Positions 18,274 to 25,800 of a DNA stretch of 64,000 nucleotides are shown piece by piece; the first letter of the stretch is position 1; every line of letters begins with the position of its first letter. A model generated the notes under the pieces. The model ran no database searches and was not told the origin of the DNA. It saw only the letters and a list, made by a program, of their open reading frames with translations. The position numbers were made by a program, and so were the translations under genes. Origin of the DNA: Paludisphaera rhizosphaerae (GTDB lineage Bacteria > Planctomycetota > Planctomycetia > Isosphaerales > Isosphaeraceae); contig NZ_JAALCR010000009.1 in assembly GCF_011065895.1 (NCBI RefSeq), positions 248,001-312,000 of the forward strand, read 5' to 3'.

Positions 18274-18945
18274 ATGCGAGTGCTGGTGGTCGAGGACAAT
18301 CCGGAGATGGGCGCCCGCCTGGAGCAGGGACTCCGCGAGCAGGGGTTCGCCGTCGACCTCGTCGGGGACGGCGGCGAGGCGTACCGTTATGCGTCGGCCG
18401 GGGTTCATGACCTGCTCATTCTCGACCGCATGCTCCCCGGCCGCGATGGGCTCGACGTCCTCCGGGGCCTGCGAAAGGTCGGCGTGACGGCCCCGGCCAT
18501 CTTCCTCACCGCCCGAGACGCCGTCGCCGACCGCGTGGAGGGCCTGGACGCCGGCGCGGACGATTATCTCGTGAAGCCCTTCTCGTTCGCCGAGCTTCTG
18601 GCCCGCATCCGAGTCGTCCTGCGTCGGGGGAGCGAGCCGCTTCCCACGATCCTGCGTGTGGCCGACCTCTCGCTTGACCCGGCGGCTCGCGTCGTCGAGC
18701 GCGGGGGCCGGAGGGTCGACCTCTCGCCGAAGCAGTTCGCCCTGCTCCATTACCTGATGCGTCACGTCGGCCAGGTCGTCAGCCGCACCATGATCCAGGA
18801 GCACGTCTGGAATTTCGACTTCGACGGTCTCACCAACGTCGTGGACGTTCACATCAACCGGCTCAGGAACAAGGTGGATCGGGAGTACGACCGCCCGCTC
18901 ATCCACACCCTGCGGGGGGTCGGCTATGTCCTCCGCGAGGAATAG
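18274..18945 (+). CDS. OmpR/PhoB-family response regulator
   Basis: A 223-residue two-component response regulator. The receiver domain (residues 1-120) has the acidic pair EDN, the phospho-acceptor D51 in LLILDRMLPGRDG, T in FLTARD and K in DDYLVKPFSF. The C-terminal winged helix (about 128-222) has the typical LSPKQFALLHYLM, NVVDVHINRLRNKVD and HTLRGVGYVL. It resembles the CusR/CopR/TctD group. It overlaps the histidine kinase start by 20 bp and is divergent from the DUF1559/PepSY pair, which it may control. The signal sensed is unknown. Confidence 0.95.
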   Translation: MRVLVVEDNPEMGARLEQGLREQGFAVDLVGDGGEAYRYASAGVHDLLILDRMLPGRDGLDVLRGLRKVGVTAPAIFLTARDAVADRVEGLDAGADDYLVKPFSFAELLARIRVVLRRGSEPLPTILRVADLSLDPAARVVERGGRRVDLSPKQFALLHYLMRHVGQVVSRTMIQEHVWNFDFDGLTNVVDVHINRLRNKVDREYDRPLIHTLRGVGYVLREE

Positions 18946-20302
18946 GCCGTTTGGGCTCTGGACGAAGCTGACGCTCTGGTCGAGCCTCGTGCTCGCCGTT
19001 TCGCTCGCCGCCGGCTTCGCCTGGGTCCATCACGGCCTCGCCGGCGTCCTGGAGGCGAGGGACGACGCGTTCCTGGAGAGAAAAGCCGACGAGCTGGTCG
19101 CCGCGCTGGCGGGCGGCGCGGCCGAGAGCCGGGCCTCGCTCGACGCGGAGATCCGCCGCGAGGTCGCGGCCTATGAGGACGACGGCCTCATCATCGCGGT
19201 CCGGGAGCCGGGTCGGATCGCGGCCACGCCCAACGAGTCCACGGCACGGCGACTGGCCGAATCCCCGCCTGCCGTCGGAACTCCGACGACCGTGCAGGTC
19301 GTCCCCCAGGGCGGGCGGTTCCGGGTCCTCGCCACCCCGCCGGACGACGAAGGACTGTCGCTCGTGCTCGCCATCTCGCTCGACGAGACCGAGGCGACGC
19401 TCGCGGCGTTCGACCGCCGGGCGGCCTGGGGGGCCGTCGCTTTCCTCGCCCTGGCCGTCGTCGGCGGACTGTTCCTCTCGAGGCAGGCCCTGCGCCCCGT
19501 GACCGAGAGCATCGCAGCCGCACGACGCCTCGACCCCGCGAACCTGTCGGAACGCCTGCCGCTCACCGGGGCGGGGGACGAACTCGACGAACTGGCGGGG
19601 ACCATCAACGGGCTCCTCGATCGGCTCGCAGCCTATCACACCCAGGTCATCCGCTTCACGGCCGACGCCTCCCACGAGTTGAGGAGCCCGCTGGCCGCGA
19701 TGCGGGCCGCCGTCGAGGTCGCCCTCCAGCAGCCGCGAGACGAGGCCGCCTATCGCGACGTGCTCGCGTCGCTGGGCGAACAGTGCGAGCGGCTCACCGC
19801 CCTCGTCAACGGCCTGCTCCTGCTGGCCCAGGCGGACGCGGGGGAGGTGGTCGTCGGGCGAGACGTCGTGGATCTGTCGAGCCTGGCCGAGGATGCGGCC
19901 GAGATGTACGAACCGCTGGCCGAGGAACGGCGGCTTGCGTTTCGCTGGGAATGCGCCCCGGGGACCCAGGTTGCGGGGGACGCCCTGCGCCTCAGGCAAC
20001 TCGTCACGAATCTACTCGACAATGCGATGAAGTTCACTCCGCCCGGCGGATCAGTCCGGCTGGCCGTTCGGCGAGACGGCGGCGAGGCGATGCTCTCCGT
20101 CGCGGATACGGGGGGCGGGATCTCCTCTGAGCACCTGCCCCACGTCTTCGAGCGATTCTATCGCGCCGACCCCGCCCGCCCTTCGTCCGGCACGGGGTTG
20201 GGGCTGAGCATTTGCCGCTGGATCGTCGAGGCTCACGGCGGGACCATCTCAGTTGAGAGCCGGCCGGGTGCCGGGACGACCTTCCGCGTGACGCTCCGAT
20301 GA
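18926..20302 (+). CDS. Membrane sensor histidine kinase
   Basis: A 458-residue sensor kinase paired with the preceding response regulator (20 bp overlap). It has TM1 (about 14-36), a periplasmic sensor region of about 125 residues, TM2 (165-186), HAMP (187-240) and the dimerisation/phospho-acceptor helix ADASHELRSPLAAMR with His250. The HATPase domain follows, with an N box (LVTNLLDNAMKFT), G1 (SVADTGGGI), an F box (VFERFYRAD) and G2 (SSGTGLGLSICRWI). The HAMP plus short periplasmic domain layout is that of CusS/QseC-like kinases, often metal or envelope-stress sensors. The specific signal cannot be assigned. Confidence 0.94.
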   Translation: MSSARNRPFGLWTKLTLWSSLVLAVSLAAGFAWVHHGLAGVLEARDDAFLERKADELVAALAGGAAESRASLDAEIRREVAAYEDDGLIIAVREPGRIAATPNESTARRLAESPPAVGTPTTVQVVPQGGRFRVLATPPDDEGLSLVLAISLDETEATLAAFDRRAAWGAVAFLALAVVGGLFLSRQALRPVTESIAAARRLDPANLSERLPLTGAGDELDELAGTINGLLDRLAAYHTQVIRFTADASHELRSPLAAMRAAVEVALQQPRDEAAYRDVLASLGEQCERLTALVNGLLLLAQADAGEVVVGRDVVDLSSLAEDAAEMYEPLAEERRLAFRWECAPGTQVAGDALRLRQLVTNLLDNAMKFTPPGGSVRLAVRRDGGEAMLSVADTGGGISSEHLPHVFERFYRADPARPSSGTGLGLSICRWIVEAHGGTISVESRPGAGTTFRVTLR

Positions 20303-20376
20303 CGCGCGGTCCCATCCCCATCGTGGCCCGCCTATCCCACAAGGCCGAGGACGACAAGCTGCATATCCTGCTGTGA
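20299..20376 (+). pseudogene. 25-codon ORF whose tail copies the end of the 14726-15409 protein
   Basis: An ATG overlaps the kinase stop (ATGA) and opens a 25-residue frame ending in KAEDDKLHILL. The zinc-ribbon-like protein at 14726-15409 ends in KAEDAKLHVLL. About 36 bases including the stop are nearly identical in both places, and the bases after the stop look distantly related. The simplest reading is the 3' remnant of a second copy of that gene, left by a rearrangement. A real microprotein cannot be excluded. Confidence 0.5.
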
Positions 20377-20581
20377 GACCGGCGTACGGCCCGGCCCGAG
20401 GCTCTCGAATCAGAACGAACCGTCGACGTCCTCCACAAGATGGGCCCAAGGTCGAATCAGGGCCCAAAGCTCACTGAGGAGTGATGAACAGGGAAGACGA
20501 AGGTCCTCGAACACCCTTTATGTTTCACAGTCTGCTCAGGCGGAAGCGGCTTCTTCGCTCGGCGGGTGAGGATGTGTCGTT

Positions 20582-21400
20582 TCAAGCCCTGCCGAGTTTC
20601 ACCGACCGACGGGCCATGAATCGCATCATCGCACTCCACCCTGAATCGCCGAAGAGGCGACGCATCAGAAAGTATTGCCAGGCGATGACCGGGTAGCGGA
20701 GTCGACGCGATGGGTCGGTCGCCGCACGGTAGATAGTCGCCGCGACCTTCTCGGGCCCCGGGAGACGCTCCGCCTGGGCCTTGGTCATCGCCTCGAAGCC
20801 GTCGGCCAGCTCGCGATAGGCCGGGTGCTCGGCCCGGGTCATGCTGCTGCCGCCGAAGTTGGTCTTCGAGCCGCCCGGCTCGACCAGCTTGAGGCGGATG
20901 TCGAACTGGTCCAGTTCGTATTGCAGCGACTCGGTGAGCCCCTCGACGGCGAACTTGCTGGCGTGGTAGGCCGACAGCAGGGGGAAGGTGAGGCGTCCCC
21001 CCATCGAGGAGACGTTGACGATGGTTCCGTGCCCGGCCTTCCGCATGACGGGCAGGACTTCCTTGGTGACCTGGGCCAGCCCGATGACGTTGGTGTCGAA
21101 CTGGCGTCTGAGGTCTTCCTGCGATACGCCTTCGAGCGGCCCCATGACCGCGTACCCGGCGTTGTTGACGAGCACGTCGACGCCGCCGAACTTCTCGACG
21201 GTCGCCGCCACGCCCGAGCGGACCGATTCCGGGTCGGTTACGTCGATTCGCGGCGTGAACAACCCCGGCTGGGACCACGATTCCGCCTTCTCGGGGGTCC
21301 GCATGCTTGCGGCGACGTTCCACCCCTTCTCGTGGAACAGCAACGCGACGTCCTTGCCGAACCCGCTCGACGCCCCCGTGATGAGCACCGTCTTGGCCAT
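20582..21400 (-). CDS. Short-chain dehydrogenase/reductase
   Basis: A 272-residue classical SDR. It has the cofactor motif TGASSGFG (residues 8-15), an NNAG stretch (VLVNNAGYAVMG), the catalytic Ser in VNVSSMGG and the catalytic YxxxK as YHASK. The C-terminus is longer than the minimal fold and hydrophobic/basic, like SDRs acting on lipids or steroids. The ATG at 21400 follows AGGGAG; the longer frame is unlikely. It is divergent from a TetR regulator, and the inverted-repeat operator between them covers both promoters, so repression by that TetR is very likely. The substrate is unknown. Confidence 0.92.
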   Translation of the reverse strand: MAKTVLITGASSGFGKDVALLFHEKGWNVAASMRTPEKAESWSQPGLFTPRIDVTDPESVRSGVAATVEKFGGVDVLVNNAGYAVMGPLEGVSQEDLRRQFDTNVIGLAQVTKEVLPVMRKAGHGTIVNVSSMGGRLTFPLLSAYHASKFAVEGLTESLQYELDQFDIRLKLVEPGGSKTNFGGSSMTRAEHPAYRELADGFEAMTKAQAERLPGPEKVAATIYRAATDPSRRLRYPVIAWQYFLMRRLFGDSGWSAMMRFMARRSVKLGRA

Positions 21401-21440
21401 GCTATGATTCTCCCTTTCGATGAACCCACGCACCCGGAGG

Positions 21441-21473
21441 ACTATTGACACTTTTACTCAATTTGTCAATAGT
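21441..21473. promoter_or_regulatory. TetR-type operator between SDR and TetR genes
   Basis: A perfect 10-bp inverted repeat, ACTATTGACA (21441-21450) and TGTCAATAGT (21464-21473), has a 13-bp spacer. TTGACA reads as a -35 box in both directions and AATAGT sits 17 bp away as a weak -10. Binding here would therefore block both divergent promoters. The same TTGACA-N13-TGTCAA pattern recurs at 22900-22924. Confidence 0.8.
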
Positions 21474-21479
21474 CGGAAT

Positions 21480-22034
21480 ATGGCAGACGACAAGAGGGAA
21501 CGCCTGCTCTCGGCGGCGAAGGACGTGTTCCTCCGCTACGGGTACAAGCGGGTCAGCATGAACGACATCGCCGAGGCGGCCGGCATCTCCCGGCCGAGCC
21601 TCTATCTGGTTTTCAAGAGCAAGGAGGACGTCTTCCGGGGCGTCTACCGGCGGTGGGTCGAGGAGACCGTCGACGAAATCGAGCGGGGTGCCTCGGCCTT
21701 CCCGACGTTGGAGGAGAAGCTTCGCTTCGCCTTCGACCTCTGGGCGGTGCGTGCGTTCGAGGCGGCCCGGCGGTCGACCGAGGCCGAGGAGCTGATGAGC
21801 TGCACCCTGGAGTTCGCCAAGGACGAGGTGAAGGCGAGCGACGAGGCGTTCGGACGATGTCTGGCCGCCCTCATCGCCTCGGCCCGCAAGGGGCGACGCA
21901 CGAAGGAGGCTCTGCCGCCGGAACGGACGGCCCGCATCCTGGCGGGGAGCGTCCGGGGCTTCAAGCAGACGGCGACCGATGCGGCGGAATTGCGTCGGAT
22001 GGTCGCCGACCTGCTCACGCTGGTCCTCGATTGA
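21480..22034 (+). CDS. TetR/AcrR-family transcriptional regulator
   Basis: A 184-residue repressor. The N-terminal helix-turn-helix domain is clear (ERLLSAAKDVFLRYGYKR, then MNDIAEAAGISRPSLYLVF and KSKEDVF), followed by an all-helical ligand-binding domain. The ATG at 21480 lies only 7 bp from the operator right arm, so the transcript may be leaderless or nearly so; an upstream frame reads through the operator and is unlikely. It is divergent from the SDR gene and convergent with the exported 238-residue protein gene. It probably represses itself, the SDR and perhaps that exported protein. The ligand is unknown. Confidence 0.93.
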   Translation: MADDKRERLLSAAKDVFLRYGYKRVSMNDIAEAAGISRPSLYLVFKSKEDVFRGVYRRWVEETVDEIERGASAFPTLEEKLRFAFDLWAVRAFEAARRSTEAEELMSCTLEFAKDEVKASDEAFGRCLAALIASARKGRRTKEALPPERTARILAGSVRGFKQTATDAAELRRMVADLLTLVLD

Positions 22035-22052
22035 ACGCGAAGACGGGACGCG

Positions 22053-22769
22053 TCACCGCCCGGCGGTCGGGCGGTACGTCACCTTGGCGTCGAGTTGTTT
22101 CGCATCCCCCGGGGTTCCGCTCGTGGCGAGCGTGAGCCCCCGATATTCGACCAACGCTTTGGAGCAGTCGTCGATCACGTAATACGACGGTTCCGAGAGG
22201 GCCCGGACGATGGGGTTGGGGGACTCCATCTTGAATTCGGCGAGCGTCCGGCCTCCCTGGCTCCAGGTCCGCTCCTTGGTCACCTTGAAGGTGAACGACT
22301 GCCGCATCACCGGGACCGGGACGTCGAACTTCACCGCACGGCCAGCTTGCAGTTCGTCCCATCTCGCCGCGATGTGCTCCGGGACAGCGTTGTAGGCCAC
22401 CATGACGCCCGAGTCGTTCTCGCTGCTCCGCTTCGTCTTGCCTCCCTGGTTGGCGGCGTAGAACGCCTTGCCCTCCTTGAACTCGACGGCCGCCGACTCG
22501 CCGGTCTGGGCCTGCTCGTACCGCACGCCCGCGAGGCGGCCTCCCGCGTAGGTCGCTTCGAGCGAGGCGACAACCCGGCCGCCACGGTCTCGGTAGTGTT
22601 CGAAGAGCACCCGGCCCCCGCCCACCTCCTTCCAGCCCCGCTCGACGGTGTAGGCGACGCCCCCGCCCGCAGCCGGGACGACGTCGCCCACCGTGGTCGG
22701 TTCGGACGCCCGCGTCGCCTCGGCGAGCCCCAGGGACGCGGCCAGCATGAAGCCCATGACCTTCTGCAT
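22053..22769 (-). CDS. Exported hypothetical protein, possible TetR regulon member
   Basis: A 238-residue protein with a signal peptide (about 1-22, MGFMLAASLGLAEATRA). The mature part looks beta-rich, with strands such as GRVLFEHYRDRGGRVVASLE and RQSFTFKVTKERTW, similar in feel to DUF3108-type lipid- or steroid-binding barrels. I do not assert a family. The ATG is preceded by a strong GAGGGAGGA. It is convergent with TetR (18 bp apart). About 130 bp upstream of its start lies a TTGACA-N13-TGTCAA site like the operator at 21441, which suggests shared control with the SDR. Confidence 0.82.
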   Translation of the reverse strand: MQKVMGFMLAASLGLAEATRASEPTTVGDVVPAAGGGVAYTVERGWKEVGGGRVLFEHYRDRGGRVVASLEATYAGGRLAGVRYEQAQTGESAAVEFKEGKAFYAANQGGKTKRSSENDSGVMVAYNAVPEHIAARWDELQAGRAVKFDVPVPVMRQSFTFKVTKERTWSQGGRTLAEFKMESPNPIVRALSEPSYYVIDDCSKALVEYRGLTLATSGTPGDAKQLDAKVTYRPTAGR

Positions 22770-22899
22770 CGGAATCCTCCCTCGTTTCGGTCGTCCGTGG
22801 TCCGGACCGCCGTTCCCCGGCGGGCCTTCGCGACGAGCTAGGACCGGGGACGCGGCGTCCGATTTGTCAATTAGACATTTTGTGTCTCTGTGTCTGTTG

Positions 22900-22924
22900 T
22901 TGACAATATTTGTCTAAATGTCAA
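22900..22924. promoter_or_regulatory. Second TTGACA-N13-TGTCAA candidate TetR site
   Basis: TTGACA (22900-22905) and TGTCAA (22919-22924) have exactly the same 13-bp spacing as the operator at 21445-21469, and the right arm extends to TGTCAATA as there. Extra half-sites (TTGTCAA at 22864-22870) lie closer to the gene at 22769. Confidence 0.65.
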
Positions 22925-22926
22925 TA

Positions 22927-23270
22927 CCGGCGAGGGACTACCCCGAACGGCGTCGCCAGCCGCCGGTCAATCGAACGGTTCCATGTACACGAGGTCTTCG
23001 GCCGCGTTGAGTACGGCCGAGCGGATGGCTTGCCGCTCATGGACGTGGACATCTCAAGGACGCCACGGGGACGTCAGCAGGCCGAGCAGACTGCCGGGAG
23101 GTTTTGTGCAGGATAACCCCCCCTTATCCTTCTCTGCCCTCGTGCCGATTTCCGGACATAACGCCCTTTATATCCGTCAAAGGAATGCTTGGCGTGGTCG
23201 CGGATATGCAGTAGCGGTGTCGAACCCTGATCGGCGGTTCGCATGAACTAGGGATAGGTCGGATCCGCGC
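22927..23270. other. Intergenic stretch, possible gene relic
   Basis: About 340 bp with no supported gene. On the minus strand, bases 22967 to about 23053 read as an open stretch of natural-looking sequence ending at a stop (HERQAIRSAVLNAAEDLVY). It has no start and an upstream stop in frame, so it may be the tail of a decayed gene. Confidence 0.35.
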
Positions 23271-24179
23271 TCATGCCGTCGGTGCATCGAGCTCGGACAG
23301 CCGCCGATAGCCTGTCCCGACTTGAACCGGCGGGTCGATCCGGCGCTGTTTGGGGGCGGTGCGGGGGATGTAACCTTCGGCGTAGGAGGGCTTGAAGCGG
23401 CGGATGCGGGCGAGGACGGCGTCGACGTCGGGGAGTTGGGCGGCGTCGAGCTTGGCGAGGACCTTGTCGTCCTCGCTGAGGAGGTCGTCGTCGTTGATGA
23501 TGCCTTGACGGAAGGCTTCGCGGAGGGCTTCGGCGAACTCGTTGTAGATGTACGCCTCGATCCCGCTGGCCCACCAGTCGCGGTTCATCACGTCGAACAA
23601 CCGGACGGCCAGGCGGGCGACGGCCGGGTCGGTGAAGACGATCGTGGAATCGACGACGGCGACTGCCCCCAGGATCCGCGCGACGTCGTCGCGGCGGACG
23701 ACCTGGCAGGCCATGCCGTCGCGGAGGAAGTAGTCCAGCCGATCGGCGCAGAGCCACGGCAAGGGACGCTCCAGCAGCGGGTAGCGGGAGTCGTCGAAGA
23801 ACTCCTCGGGGGCGAAGCCCAGCCGGTCGAGGGCCGCGACGACGTCGGGCCGGCGCAGGAGGATCGGCTTGAGCGTTTCGTGGTGGTCCTGCTCTTCCGA
23901 GGTCACCAGGAAGTCGACCGCGTGCGAGAAGGCCGTATGCGAGACGTCGTGCAACAGGCCGGCGATCTGCTCCTGACGGTCCGCCCCCAGGCTGCGCAGG
24001 AGGACGAAGACGCCCAGGCTGTGCTCGAACCGCGAGACGTTTTTGAAGGGGAATGCGATCGCCGACGGCCCCGCCTGGCGGATGCCTCTCAGTCTCTGGA
24101 ACGTCGGCCCCTCAATCAAGCTCAGGATCGCGGGGTCGTCGATCTCGACGTGCCCGTAGACCCTGTCGTGCCAGTGCAT
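23271..24179 (-). CDS. HD-domain phosphohydrolase (SAMHD1/dGTPase-like)
   Basis: A 302-residue cytoplasmic HD-superfamily hydrolase. Metal ligands are visible: H53 in SRFEHSLGV, the HD pair at 77-78 in LLHDVSHTAFSH, and a late Asp in LCADRLDYFLRDG (near residues 144-150). The start HWHDRVYGHVEIDDP and the segment TPAFQRL-like TFQRLRGIRQAG are typical of the SAMHD1/YdhJ-type HD family, which hydrolyses (deoxy)nucleoside triphosphates or other phosphoesters. It stands alone on the minus strand, divergent from the peroxiredoxin. The true substrate cannot be inferred. Confidence 0.9.
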   Translation of the reverse strand: MHWHDRVYGHVEIDDPAILSLIEGPTFQRLRGIRQAGPSAIAFPFKNVSRFEHSLGVFVLLRSLGADRQEQIAGLLHDVSHTAFSHAVDFLVTSEEQDHHETLKPILLRRPDVVAALDRLGFAPEEFFDDSRYPLLERPLPWLCADRLDYFLRDGMACQVVRRDDVARILGAVAVVDSTIVFTDPAVARLAVRLFDVMNRDWWASGIEAYIYNEFAEALREAFRQGIINDDDLLSEDDKVLAKLDAAQLPDVDAVLARIRRFKPSYAEGYIPRTAPKQRRIDPPVQVGTGYRRLSELDAPTA

Positions 24180-24358
24180 CAGACGTCGACCCTCTCTTCG
24201 GTGGCGGGCGTCGTCGACCCGCCGAGAGCGCCCATAACTTCATGATCCGAACCGGGCCGGGGATTGACAAGGGCGCGCAGGGCTGTGGGATGATCGTTGC
24301 CGTCGGGATTTCGATGATCCGGTTTCACCATCGCCCCGAATTGGGGCGGGAGGACGAC

Positions 24359-24883
24359 ATGCTTCGACGGATCGCGCTTCTGGGACTGGGGATCGCGGCA
24401 ACGACCACGTTCGCTCAAGCGGCCGAGCCGAAGGTCGGCGACCCCGCGCCGGCGTTCGCGATGCAGGGTTCGGACGGCAAGACCCACGCCCTGGCCGACT
24501 ACAAGGGCAAGAGCGCCGTGGTGCTGGCCTGGTTCCCCAAGGCGTTCACCGGCGGCTGCACCAAGGAATGCCAGTCGTTCGCGACGGCCGGCGACACGCT
24601 CAAGAACCTGAAGGTCGCCTACTTCACGGCGAGCGTCGACGAGGCCGACCAGAACAAGAAGTTCGCCGAGTCCGTCAACGCCGACTACCCGATCCTCAGC
24701 GACCCGTCCAAGAAGGTCGCCGAGGCCTACGGCGTCGTGCATGAAGGCCGCCCCGTCCCCGAGCGCTGGACGTTCTACATCGACAAGGAAGGGATCATCC
24801 GCGAGATCGACAAGAAGGTCGACGTCGCCAAGGCCGCCGAAGGCGTCGCCGCCAAGGTCAAGGAACTGAAACTGGCTCAGTGA
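24359..24883 (+). CDS. Exported peroxiredoxin (BCP/AhpC-TSA type)
   Basis: A 174-residue thiol peroxidase with a signal peptide (MLRRIALLGLGIAATTTFAQA), so probably periplasmic. The thioredoxin-fold body has VGDPAPAFAM and the peroxidatic region FTGGCTKECQSF. There the first Cys takes the CP position (the usual P is replaced by G: TGGC) and the second Cys lies four residues later as in BCP/PrxQ. Later segments are DYPILSDPSKKVAEAYGV and WTFYIDKEGIIREI. The ATG at 24359 has GGCGGGAGG just upstream; the longer frame is non-coding. It would reduce hydroperoxides using a thioredoxin-like donor. Confidence 0.92.
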   Translation: MLRRIALLGLGIAATTTFAQAAEPKVGDPAPAFAMQGSDGKTHALADYKGKSAVVLAWFPKAFTGGCTKECQSFATAGDTLKNLKVAYFTASVDEADQNKKFAESVNADYPILSDPSKKVAEAYGVVHEGRPVPERWTFYIDKEGIIREIDKKVDVAKAAEGVAAKVKELKLAQ

Positions 24884-24919
24884 GCATCAAAGACGGCGAC
24901 CCCGCCGAGCCCCTCTGGT

Positions 24920-25080
24920 CCCCTCTCCCGCCGGGAGAGGGTGGCCCGAAGGGCCGGGTGAGGGTCGTCGGACTGGAGACATCGCGACGAGACGTCGATC
25001 GCCTACAGCCGACATGCCCTCCGCGCTCCCACGACCCTCACCCGCCGCTGCGCGGCTGCCCTCTCCCGGTGGGAGAGGGA
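24920..25080. repeat. REPIN-like inverted-repeat element, CCCTCTCCC subtype
   Basis: A 161 bp element with inverted end units (24920-24970 and 25031-25080). Each has the CCCTCTCCCG palindrome plus a GGCCCGAAGGGCC- or GCCGCTGCGCGGC-type second stem and GGGTGAGGGTCG. It has the same length and layout as the elements at 12770 and 30177. Confidence 0.85.
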
Positions 25081-25800
25081 ACTTCAATCGCGGCCCGATC
25101 GCTCCCACCGGCCCCTGATTCCCTGCCTGTCTTCCCCCCTCTCGCCCCACCTCGCATTCAGGTCATTTCCTCGATCGCGCAAAACCTCTCGGGAAAGCTC
25201 AAGGCCCGGGAGGAATTCGTCGATAACTGCTCTGGTACTCCTGAATCACCTCTAGTAAAAGGGGCCCACCGCGGTGAACGCGATCCCCTCCGATCGTCGT
25301 ATACCCTGGGCGGGACGCCCCGGGTTTTCGGACATCAGGGAGGACGCGGACGCTGCGGGACTGCCGGCCGACCTCGACGGGTCGTCGGCCTCGTCTCCGC
25401 TTCGACGGAACCACGGGGCCTTGATTTCACGTCGCTCTTCGACTGGTGGGACGCGGACGGCCATGAGGGTCGTTCGTGGGGCCGATTTCGCGAGGCCCGC
25501 CGCCCAAGGAAGGTCCGGGGGAAATCCCCGGCACGTCGCTCCACCCCTCGAATTTCATCTTCTTCTTTCGGCCCCCACGCTCTCCTCCGAGAGCGCGGAT
25601 CGTGCGCGCCGAGGGTCGCCCCGAGCTTCGGGGATGGACCTTGGCGGAACGAGGCGGACCGGACTCTCGCGACAATCAGCCCGGTCGACCTCCTCCTTGG
25701 CTGAAGCCGGGGCGGAGAGCGGCAAGCTGGTCCCGGGTCCCGCCCGCGCCCGAGGCGCATCGGCGGACGGACGCCCACGAGGGAAAGGAGTCCTTGCGGC
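25081..25800. other. Long non-coding stretch upstream of the thioredoxin-trypsin gene
   Basis: About 720 bp with no convincing gene. The open frames that cross it are Arg/Pro/Ser-rich and have no ribosome-binding site. A CCGGGGGAAATCCCCGG hairpin is seen at about 25515-25531. The region may be a long leader or the remains of decayed sequence. Confidence 0.45.

Noticed and set aside
20481-20696. 71-codon plus-strand ORF
   Set aside because: It runs antisense into the C-terminus of the SDR gene and has no ribosome-binding site or recognisable feature.
22890-23246. 118-codon plus-strand ORF
   Set aside because: It starts inside the candidate TetR site and has no ribosome-binding site or coding-like composition.
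24880-25704. 274-codon plus-strand ORF
   Set aside because: It begins over the peroxiredoxin stop and passes through a repeat element; composition is Arg/Ser/Pro-rich with no motif.
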